Assembly: GCA_949987565.1 (NCBI GenBank)
Contig: OX465103.1
Coordinates: forward strand, 21,647,378-21,711,377
DNA length: 64,000 nt
Direction: 5' to 3'
Origin: Luidia sarsii
Lineage: Eukaryota; Echinodermata; Asteroidea; Paxillosida; Luidiidae
Shown: one piece after another, positions 56,771 to 64,000 of the stretch
Layout: the number at the start of each line of letters is the position of its first letter
Position numbering within the stretch: position 1 is the stretch's first letter
Notes under the pieces: model-generated
Told to the model about the DNA's origin: nothing
Databases searched by the model: none
The model's input: only the letters and a program-made list of their open reading frames with translations
Program-made: the position numbers and the translations under genes

Positions 56771-57073
56771 TGGGGGGGGGGGGGGGGGTCACCAAGATGT
56801 TCCCAACATCACGTACGTCATTAGTAGGTCGTGCGTATGCGATCAAACTTGTCTAAACAAATTCGAGAATAAATCACGAGAAGATGACCACCAGAGATGC
56901 TAAAAACTTTCGCATTTTTTTCTTTTCATTACCAACGACACTTCAGCTAGAATCCTTCAAACCCTTTCATGAAAGTTTTGTCAGCATTTTTCTTTTTACG
57001 GATTAACGAAGAACACAGTGTGTTTTGTTCGATGGTATAACATGGCTTTGGTGCATGTGAATAAACACATTAC

Positions 57074-57250
57074 CTTGGCATGTGACGTGAGTATCGCAGG
57101 TATCCCGCTCTTCGCTGGTCCCGTTGCAACTGGTCCCGTTGTACTCTGGGGCGGGATTGGTGCACGTGCGGTGTCGTGACGTATTTCCGGTGCCACACTC
57201 CGCGGAACAATTAGACCACTGGCTCCACTCACTCCAGTTGCCGTCAACGG
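57074..57250 (-). CDS. Properdin-like gene 2, TSR exon e
   Basis: A 59-codon exon, phase 1 at both ends (CTCTGCAG acceptor, CAAG-GTAATG donor). It encodes VDGNWSEWSQWSNCSAECGT, then GNTSRHRTC, TNPAPEYNGTSCNGTSEER and DTCDTHVTCQ: a canonical TSR with a three-Trp ladder, an Arg strand and six Cys. It has four to five N-glycosylation sequons (NCS, NTS, two NGT). It differs from exons c and d in DTHVTC and EERD, so it is the oldest of the four tandem copies. Confidence 0.85.
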
Positions 57251-57251
57251 C

Positions 57252-57545
57252 TGCAGAGAGGGAGAGGAGGGGAGGGGAGAGAGAGAGAGGGGGGGGGGGA
57301 GAGAAAAAGGGAAGAGAGAGAGCGAGAGAGAGAGGGAGAGAGGGAGAGGAGAAAGAGGGGGAAGGAGTCGTGGAGGGACAGGAGAGATAAGGGAGAAAGG
57401 TGGAGAGAGAAAGAGAGGAGAGAAAAGAGAGATGGGGAGACAAAGAGTGAAGAGAGGGGAGAGATAGGAGAGAGGAAACCGAGAGAGGAGAGAGGAAACC
57501 GAGAGAGGAGAGAGGAGAGGAGGTTGGAGAGAAAGAGGAGACAGA
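57252..57545. repeat. Purine-rich tract (pyrimidine-rich on the gene 2 strand)
   Basis: GAGAGG/GGGAGA-rich sequence reaching the acceptor of exon e. On the transcribed sense it is ~290 bp of C/T ending CTCTCTGCAG. Equivalent tracts precede exons d, c, b and a. Confidence 0.9.
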
Positions 57546-57674
57546 GATGAGGAGGTGCGAAGGCAGTATTCATGCATAATAGGGTTTATTAGGACAGTAT
57601 TTCTTTAAGAAATGCATTAAGCCTCATAGTCTCTTCTTTGTGCGCATTATAACAATGGCATCTGCCGTTCGTAC

Positions 57675-57851
57675 CTTGGCATGTGATGTTGGTATCGCAG
57701 GTATCCCACTCTTCGCTGGTCCCGTTGCAACTGGTCCCGTTGTACTCTGGGGCGGGATTGGTGCACGTGCGGTGTCGTGACGTATTTCCGGTGCCACACT
57801 CCGCGGAACAATTAGACCACTGGCTCCACTCACTCCAGTTGCCGTCAACGG
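57675..57851 (-). CDS. Properdin-like gene 2, TSR exon d
   Basis: Phase 1-1, 59 codons. WSEWSQWSNCSAECGTGNTS, then SRHRTCTNPAPEYNGTSC, NGTSEEWDTC and DTNITCQ. Protein and DNA look identical to exon c. NIT adds a fifth sequon relative to exon e. Confidence 0.85.
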
Positions 57852-58271
57852 CTGCAGAGAGGGAGAGGAGGGGAGGGGAGAGAGAGAGAGGGGGGGAGAG
57901 AAAAAGGGAAGAGAGAGAGCGAGAGAGAGAGGGAGAGAGGGAGAGGAGAAAGAGGGGGAAGGAGTCGTGGAGGGACAGGAGAGATAAGGGAGAAAGGTGG
58001 AGAGAGAAAGAGAGGAGAGAAAAGAGAGATGGGGAGACAAAGAGTGAAAAGAGGGGAGAGATAGGAGAGAGGAAACCGAGAGAGGAGAGAGGAAACCGAG
58101 AGAGGAGAGAGGAGAGGAGGTTGGAGAGAAAGAGGAGACAGAGATGAGGAGGTGCGAAGGCAGTATTCATGCATAATAGGGTTTATTAGGACAGTATTTC
58201 TTTAAGAAATGCATTAAGCCTCATAGTCTCTTCTTTGTGCGCATTATAACAATGGCATCTGCCGTTCGTAC

Positions 58272-58448
58272 CTTGGCATGTGATGTTGGTATCGCAGGTA
58301 TCCCACTCTTCGCTGGTCCCGTTGCAACTGGTCCCGTTGTACTCTGGGGCGGGATTGGTGCACGTGCGGTGTCGTGACGTATTTCCGGTGCCACACTCCG
58401 CGGAACAATTAGACCACTGGCTCCACTCACTCCAGTTGCCGTCAACGG
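58272..58448 (-). CDS. Properdin-like gene 2, TSR exon c
   Basis: Phase 1-1, 59 codons, apparently the same sequence as exon d. The flanking introns are also identical, so the duplication is very recent, or the assembly has duplicated the unit. Confidence 0.85.
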
Positions 58449-58868
58449 CTGCAGAGAGGGAGAGGAGGGGAGGGGAGAGAGAGAGAGGGGGGGAGAGAAA
58501 AAGGGAAGAGAGAGAGCGAGAGAGAGAGGGAGAGAGGGAGAGGAGAAAGAGGGGGAAGGAGTCGTGGAGGGACAGGAGAGATAAGGGAGAAAGGTGGAGA
58601 GAGAAAGAGAGGAGAGAAAAGAGAGATGGGGAGACAAAGAGTGAAAAGAGGGGAGAGATAGGAGAGAGGAAACCGAGAGAGGAGAGAGGAAACCGAGAGA
58701 GGAGAGAGGAGAGGAGGTTGGAGAGAAAGAGGAGACAGAGATGAGGAGGTGCGAAGGCAGTATTCATGCATAATAGGGTTTATTAGGACAGTAGTTCTTT
58801 AAGAAATGCATTAAGCCTCATAGTCTCTTCTTTGTGCGCATTATAACAATGGCATCTGCCGTTCGTAC

Positions 58869-59045
58869 CTTGGCATGTGATGTTGGTATCGCAGGTATCC
58901 CACTCTTCGCTGGTCCCGTTGCAACTGGTCCCGTTGTACTCTGGGGCGGGATTGGTGCACGTGCGGTGTCGTGACGTATTTCCGGTGCCACACTCCGCGG
59001 AACAATTGGACCACTGGCTCCACTCACTCCAGTTGCCGTCAACGG
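58869..59045 (-). CDS. Properdin-like gene 2, TSR exon b
   Basis: Phase 1-1, 59 codons. It encodes the same TSR as c and d with a synonymous change (TCTAATTGT to TCCAATTGT). Its upstream intron differs from those of c-e: a longer GA-rich array with repeated GAGAGTTGGGTGGAGAGGGA units. Confidence 0.85.
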
Positions 59046-59051
59046 CTGCAG

Positions 59052-59670
59052 AGAGGGAGAGGAGGCGGCAGGGGGAGGGAGGAGGGAGGGGAGAAAGTTG
59101 GGTGGAGGGGGAGAGAGGGGAGAGAGGAAGGAGAGAGAGAGTTGGGAGAAGAGGGAGAGAGAGAGAGAGAGAGGAAGGTGAGAGAGAGTTGAGTTGGGTG
59201 GACAGGGAGAGAGGGAGAGAGAGGAAGGAGAGAGAGAGAGAGTTTGGTGGAGAGGGAGAGAGGGAGAGAGAGGAAGGAGAGAGAGTTGGGTGGAGAGGGA
59301 TAGAGGGAGAGAGAGGAAGGAGAGAGAGTTGGGTGGAGAGGGAGAGAGGGAGAGAGAGGAAGGAGAGAGAGGGTTGGGTGGTGAGGGAGTGAGGAAAAGA
59401 GAGGAAGAAGAGAGAGAGTTGGGTGGAGAGGGAGAGAGTGAGAGAGAGGAAGGAGAGAGAGAGTTGGGTGGAGAGGGAGTGAGGAAAAGAGAGGAAGAAG
59501 AGAGAGAGTTGGGTGGAGAGGGAGAGAGGGAGAGAGAGGAAGGAGAGAGAGTTGGGTAGAGAGAGAGAGGGAGAGAGAGGAAGGAGAGAGAGAGTTGGGT
59601 GGAGAGGGAGAGAGGGGGAGTGGGAGAGAGGGAGAGAGAGGAAAGCGAGGGAGCGGTGAAGGAAGAATAG
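59052..59670. repeat. Purine-rich minisatellite upstream of exon b
   Basis: A ~50-70 bp unit containing GTTGGGTGGAGAGGGAGAG and GAGGAAGGAGAGAGAG repeats about nine times. The very long minus-strand open frame across it is low complexity and includes exon b only by read-through. Confidence 0.9.
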
Positions 59671-59923
59671 AGAGAAGGGAGAAAGGTGGGAGAGAAACAG
59701 AGAATAGGGAGGTGGAGAGACAAAGAGAAGAAGATCGAGGTTCGTAAAGAGAGGAGAGAGGAAACAGAGAGAGGAGAGAGAAGCGAGGTGGAAAGAAAGA
59801 GGAGGCAGATAGGAGGAGGTATATGCAAACGTATTAGGCCTAGATGTGAGGTATGTTGGGACAGTATCTCTTTGAGGAATATCTTTGTGCGCATTATAAC
59901 AATGCGGTATCTACCTTTAGTAC

Positions 59924-60100
59924 CTTGGCATGTGATGTTGGTATCGCAGGTATCCCGCTCTTCGCTGGTCCCGTTGCAGCTTGTCCCGTTGTATTGCGGG
60001 GCGGGATTGGTGCACGTGCGGTGTCGTGACGTGTTTCCGGTGCCACACTCCGCGGTACAATTAGACCACTGACTCCACTCACTCCACATCCCGTCCACGG
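59924..60100 (-). CDS. Properdin-like gene 2, TSR exon a (most 5' exon seen)
   Basis: Phase 1-1, 59 codons. VDGMWSEWSQWSNCTAECGT, GNTSRHRTCTNPAPQYNGTS, CNGTSEERDTCDTNITCQ. It differs from b-e at Met, Thr and Gln positions and in the intron, so it is an older duplicate. With exons b-e and the terminal exon, gene 2 shows six TSRs (~353 residues). Properdin also has six. The first part (signal peptide, TB) is not visible upstream within the window and may lie beyond 64000. Confidence 0.85.
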
Positions 60101-60106
60101 CTGCAG

Positions 60107-60502
60107 AGAGGGAGGCTGGAGAGGAAGAGGGAGAAAGAGGAAGGAATGGAGAGAGGGACGGGGAGACGGGGTAGAGAGGGGGTGAGGAGAGAGGGGGAGA
60201 GGGAGAGAGAGGAGGGAGGAGAGAGAGGGAGAGGGGGAGGGAGGAGAGAGAGAGGGGGAGAGAAGTGAGGGCGGAGAGAGAGGGGGAGGAGAGGGGGAGG
60301 GAGTATAGAGAGAGAGGAGAGGGAGAGAGAGGGGGAGGGGGAGAGAGGGGGAGAGAGGGGGAGAGAGAGAGGGGAGAGAGAGGGAGGGAGGAGATAGAGA
60401 GGGGGAGGGAGAGAGAGGAGGGAGGGGAGAGAGGGGAGGGGAGAGAGGAGAGAGAGAGGAGAGAGAGAGGAGAGAGAGAGGAGAGAGAGAGGAGAGAGAG
60501 GG
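60107..60502. repeat. Purine-rich tract upstream of exon a
   Basis: Nearly 400 bp of GGGAGA/GAGAGG words. It is a polypyrimidine tract on the gene 2 strand. Confidence 0.9.
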
Positions 60503-60654
60503 AGCCAAATAATACGCCGTATTCGTTCACTTCCATACTTTATACACGATCTAGTTTCTGTACAAGTTTAAAACAAACCAAGGAGGTGAAATCGACGGCA
60601 AATTGTCATAATTTCATTAAAGATGAACTAAGACTTCCAACTAAGAGCTGGAAG

Positions 60655-60725
60655 GTTTAGGGGAGTACGTTAAGCCAGAGCTCTTTGGTTCAAATCCCGG
60701 TCCAATCAAATTTCCTTTTTTTTTC
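60655..60725 (+). repeat. SINE family 2 B-box fragment
   Basis: AGCTCTTTGGTTCAAATCCC then GGTCCAATCAAATTTCC, like 54775-54830. Confidence 0.5.
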
Positions 60726-60810
60726 TTCGAATATTGGAAACTCATGTGCCTCCAGATTATACCAATCTCTCTCTCAAAACAAAAAGATGGAACCAATTTC
60801 CAATTTTCTC

Positions 60811-60811
<1 letters not shown>

Positions 60812-60882
<71 letters not shown>

Positions 60883-60891
60883 TCTCTCTCC

Positions 60892-60977
<86 letters not shown>

Positions 60978-60983
60978 TCTCTA
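60812..60983. repeat. (TC)n microsatellite
   Basis: About 170 bp of CTCTCT with occasional CCC. Confidence 0.97.
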
Positions 60984-61334
60984 TTCGAAAAAAAGGTCCA
61001 ACCCTCTGTTTGGGTGAGGGTGCACAAATAAACTTTACATCCGCGGTGATATACATGGTGTGTTTAAATAACCTTTCATTGAACCTGGGAAACTAGGACA
61101 GACACGTATACATTGTTCCCGAATCGGACGATGAACAGGAACTCTTAACCCACAACTGGGCCTGAGTATAAGGGAAACTCAACTTACGATTGATAAGTTG
61201 TGAAAGAAGCCGTATGGTTTCCGTGTATCGCACGTTCTCACGGCAATGGATCTGTAAGTTACTATGCGGTTGGTGAAATCGACAGCTGGCTCCGTTCCTC
61301 TCAACACCAAACCAATCAATTCAATCAATCCAAT

Positions 61335-61510
61335 TGGTTAAGACGTCTGCACTAGAAAGCAGGAGTCGCGGGTTCGAATCCCGCCTGAGCTGCCTGAAAT
61401 ATTTTTTCATCAGGCACCGGGCAAAGCACTGAGCACTCGGTGCTTATCACGTCGAGCAAGGGCAAAACCTCATTGAATTACATTCTCCTCGACGCAAACA
61501 TCATGTTATA
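61335..61510 (+). repeat. SINE family 1, most complete copy
   Basis: tRNA-like head: TTGGTTAAGACGTCTGC, a 7-8 base anticodon loop between CTGC and GCAG, then GTCGCGGGTTCGAATCCCGC. It continues into the conserved body TCATCAGGCACCGGGCAAAG...CCTCATTGAATTACATTC...GACGCAAACATCATG. Bodies without heads occur at 45130, 45487 and 54131, and a head near 33940. Confidence 0.7.
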
Positions 61511-61616
61511 ATTATCTGTGACAATAGATTCAGTTTGGGCTTTGTCGTTGACTTTGAAGAGTGTTTGTCCTATCTACTGCACAGAGTATTCACCCAGATA
61601 CTATTCCCATAAACAA

Positions 61617-61840
61617 TATAGGAAGGTTTGCGGTGACACCATGTATAAGGTCTCTTAAAGGAAGAGGTTTGGTTCTGAAAAGAACCTGAGTGGTAACGCG
61701 ACGTTTCGACCAGTATGCTCTGGCCGTCATCAGGAGAGCATACTGGTCGAAACGTCGAGTTACCACTCAGAATCTTTTTCAGAACCACACCTCTTCCTTT
61801 AAGAGACCTTATACATGGTGTCAGCGCAAACCTTCCTATA
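61617..61840. repeat. Palindromic family P, near-perfect copy with hammerhead-like core
   Basis: TATAGGAAGGTTTGCG at the left and CGCAAACCTTCCTATA at the right. The arms continue through AAAGGAAGAGGTTTGGTTCT and ACCTGAGTGGTAACG. On the minus strand, CTGATGA (61733-61727), a GGCCAG/CTGGTC hairpin and GAAAC (61707-61703) resemble the conserved core of a hammerhead ribozyme. Confidence 0.7.
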
Positions 61841-62154
61841 TTTATTCACCATGCAAGGCCTTAAGTCTTATTAATTCCCATAAAGGCGTTTTTCAATAAC
61901 TGTGACATCATAAGGGATGAGTGGAACCTAACACCGGGAGCACACGCCCGAGCCTACATAAGGGGACTTGGTTCAGCCCTTCCATGTATTTTGGGATTAA
62001 ACTTCGGACTCCATTTTACAACGTCATGGGCATGGCGGGGTTGGACTTCTTCCCTCGTGCCATCTCGAACACACTGAGTGCGACTGCGTTCTCTGACGTC
62101 ACATCTCTCTGACGTCACATCTCTCAGCTTCTCTGGCCGGGGCGGTGTCGTGGA

Positions 62155-62300
62155 GAAAAATAAATAATCGTGGCTTAGGCTCAGGCTCTGCGCCTGGCTT
62201 TGTCTCCGTGTATTCCATTCCATTTGAAAGTGCCAGGCATGAAAATGGGAAGCCTTTGGCTTCGGCTTTTTGGAGGCGATAATCCGTTTTGAAAAATGGT
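62155..62300 (+). mobile_element. MITE family M half copy
   Basis: GTGGCTTAGGCTCAGGCTC...CTGGCTTTGTCTCC...TGCCAGGCATGAAAATGG matches the left half of 14854-15106. The right arm is missing. Confidence 0.55.
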
Positions 62301-62954
62301 TCACACTTCAAAGAAACCAGCTGCTTTTTTCAGTATAGGCAATCTGGCAAAACCCCGTCGAGTAGGGCCGGCAAACCCCTATTGAATGTGAGTGCCACCA
62401 ACTTACATTCATTTACAATGAAAACGGTTATCATTTTGGACTTTCAAAGGGTTTTTATCAACATTTTATTTCAGGCTCGGGTGCTGGCTGCAGCTTCGTC
62501 TCTGTCATCCAAAAGCGGAAATCATGGATTCGGGGTTCTCTGTTGCAGTTTGGTGTTTGGGGAGGGGGCGTGGGTAGGGGGGGGAGTAAACGGAGTATCT
62601 TCTCAAATGCCGTTTCAATGGACGACGAAGGGAGGGAAATGTTCAGACAATGCTGATGTCTGAGCTAAAGTTAACTCTGGGGAAATGCAGGAGTGGCGGA
62701 TTGGAATCTCGTCGACCCTGAGGAGGATTGCATATACCCACCGTCGAATTGCATTTCCGTCGACAACAAACACTGCACCCACAAAGGGGGCGATGAGCGA
62801 ATGTATTAATCATTACCGCGGCACTTTCCGTCGCACAATCCGTTGCGGTTGTCGCACGTGAGGGACGTGAGATCATTGCGTTGGTCATCACTGGTGGTTT
62901 TCCAACGATATGAAAGGGTATTGGTGTTTGCGGAAGGGTGACGGCGAGTGGGGG

Positions 62955-63299
62955 TTAAAGGCCCAAAATGCAACATTGGTCAAGGTCAAAAGATTGCCAC
63001 AGTTTGCGTGTTAAACCATTAAACATCCCAAAGAAGCAATCCTGCGAAGTTTTTAGCTCAAACGGTTAAAAACCGTCACGGTTTTCGCACCATTCCGTAG
63101 TGTTAGACATTAGTTTATTACTCGTAATAAACCATTTGTCGATGTTTGGGTGAAGATTTCTAGAGTAGTACAGCATTCCAGACCGTAAGATTTTGACATG
63201 AGGATTCTATCATGACCATCTACAAACTGTGTAAATTAGAAGAAAATGTGTGGACACCAATGTTTTTCCGATCTTCCCAATGTTGTATCGGGCCTTTAA
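62955..63299 (-). mobile_element. TTAA-flanked MITE T1, reverse copy
   Basis: TTAA-AGGCCCAAAATGCAACATTGG ... CCCAATGTTGTATCGGGCCT-TTAA. Collinear with 17042-17403 in reverse. Confidence 0.8.
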
Positions 63300-63928
63300 A
63301 GGCCCGTTTACACACGCGAGCGTCAAGAACTTGTAACTGGCGGTGATCTATGGTGACGTTTACATCTCGGTTTCGCGGTAAACCGCTGGGTTTAGAAACC
63401 ATGAGCGATTCCTGCTCAACAGCACAAAGCAAATTCATAGAGCCGACAGCTGGCGAGATGGATGATAAGTCACCAGATTGGCACCCGAGTTCACGAAACC
63501 GAAACTCAAAACTCAAATCAAAAACTGACGTAAGTCGTCGGCTTCCGCCAAATCATGGGGCGTCGTAAGTCGAGTGACTTGGACAAAGCCGGACCCAAAT
63601 ATAGGCCATGAGCCAGGGCAAGATTTAGGGCTTAGTTTTTGAGTTCCGTGGTACACCTTTAGAAAGTACCTATAAATGCGCTTAATATCTCAAGTGGAAG
63701 AATGAGCCGGATTTTCGAAAAGGGGCAATTAGCGATCCGCCGTGAACTGCAGTGGGGCGATTTCCCCAAGCCCACCGTAACGCACGAACGATCGCAAGAC
63801 GATTCGTGAGGAGCAGAAACCATACGGCGCACTCGCACTTTCGACGGGTTATCAGTCTAAGTTGAGTTATGATGCATGGTAGGGCTTCGTGAAATCCAAC
63901 CCTGTCATTATGCAGCCTGGCAGCCAAG

Positions 63929-64000
63929 TTAAAGGCCCAATACAACGTTGGGAAGATCGGAAAACATTGATGTTCACAGATTTCCTTCTAATTTACACAG
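63929..64000 (+). mobile_element. TTAA-flanked MITE T1, cut by the window end
   Basis: TTAA-AGGCCCAATACAACGTTGG then CAGATTTCCTTCTAATTTAC. It is the left part of the family, continuing outside the window. Confidence 0.75.

Larger units (their letters stand above)
57600..58793. repeat. ~597 bp tandem duplication carrying TSR exons d and c
   Basis: 57600-58196 and 58197-58793 are almost identical over their whole length, exon, intron and purine tract together. I noticed one difference near the unit end (ACAGTATTTC versus ACAGTAGTTC). The exon starts at 57851, 58448 and 59045 are spaced exactly 597 bp, and 57250 is 601 bp away. Confidence 0.92.
60503..64000. other. Upstream intron or flank of gene 2
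   Basis: No TB, signal-peptide or TSR exon recognised on the minus strand. It contains a SINE, (TC)n, palindromic family P, a family M half copy and T1 MITEs. The stretches 61020-61330, 61845-62150 and 63300-63925 hold nothing nameable. Confidence 0.45.

Noticed and set aside
58818..60536. 572-residue minus-strand open frame
   Set aside because: It runs through exon a, the pyrimidine-rich introns and part of the exon b region in another frame. The low-complexity Ser/Leu/Pro translation comes from the CT tracts; only the exon segments are genuine.
61335..61400. Functional tRNA gene (plus strand)
   Set aside because: Good B-box and anticodon arm, but the 5' acceptor strand is missing and a SINE body follows directly.
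62780..62895. Minus-strand segment reading LTCDNRNGLCDGKCRG before GTAATG, a possible missing 5' exon of gene 2
   Set aside because: The acceptor and donor phases would be 2 and 1, not the 1-1 of the family, and the cysteine pattern is neither TB nor TSR.

Overview
This looks like animal nuclear DNA, most likely from a marine invertebrate deuterostome (echinoderm, hemichordate or cephalochordate; I cannot tell which). The evidence is short exons with GT..AG borders and matching phases, introns of 1-5 kb, a metazoan signal-peptide/TB/thrombospondin-repeat gene family, and a very dense load of microsatellites, minisatellites, tRNA-derived SINEs, LINE tails and inverted-repeat (MITE-like) DNA elements. 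There is no bacterial-style gene packing, and almost every long open frame is a simple-repeat or antisense artefact.

Layout. (1) About 1.0-6.4 kb holds the last two coding exons of a ubiquitin-specific protease on the + strand. (2) About 6.4-18.4 kb is intergenic repeat-rich sequence. (3) 18.4-22.0 kb holds a complete-looking three-exon + strand gene for a ~395-residue coiled-coil, Gln-rich protein that I do not recognise. (4) 22-39.7 kb is gene-poor and dominated by repeats. (5) 39.7-60.1 kb is the most interesting part, a properdin-like cluster. Gene 1 (+, 39704-46341) encodes signal peptide, six-cysteine TB-like domain, TSR, TSR. Gene 2 (-, 60100-55726, 5' end not found) encodes five near-identical TSRs plus a terminal TSR nearly identical to that of gene 1. 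A broken third copy of the TB exon (+, 50927-52260) lies between them. Genes 1 and 2 are convergent. (6) 60.1-64 kb holds SINE, palindromic and TTAA-flanked elements.

How the genes work together. In vertebrates properdin (TB domain plus six TSRs) stabilises the alternative-pathway C3 convertase. The order TB, first TSR, last TSR in gene 1, the six TSRs visible in gene 2, the phase-1 borders of every internal exon and the six-cysteine TB pattern all fit a properdin-like family undergoing inverted duplication, exon duplication and probably sequence homogenisation. That family assignment is made by eye and needs a profile search. The USP and coiled-coil genes show no obvious functional link to the cluster.

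Mobile DNA. At least ten inverted-repeat families recur. They include a TTAA-flanked ~360 bp family (piggyBac-like by target site), a ~460 bp family with GTGACCCGG ends, a 183 bp foldback with CGCAGTGG ends, and two palindromic families sharing a TCGAAACGTC core, one of which shows a hammerhead-ribozyme-like CTGANGA...GAAAC arrangement.
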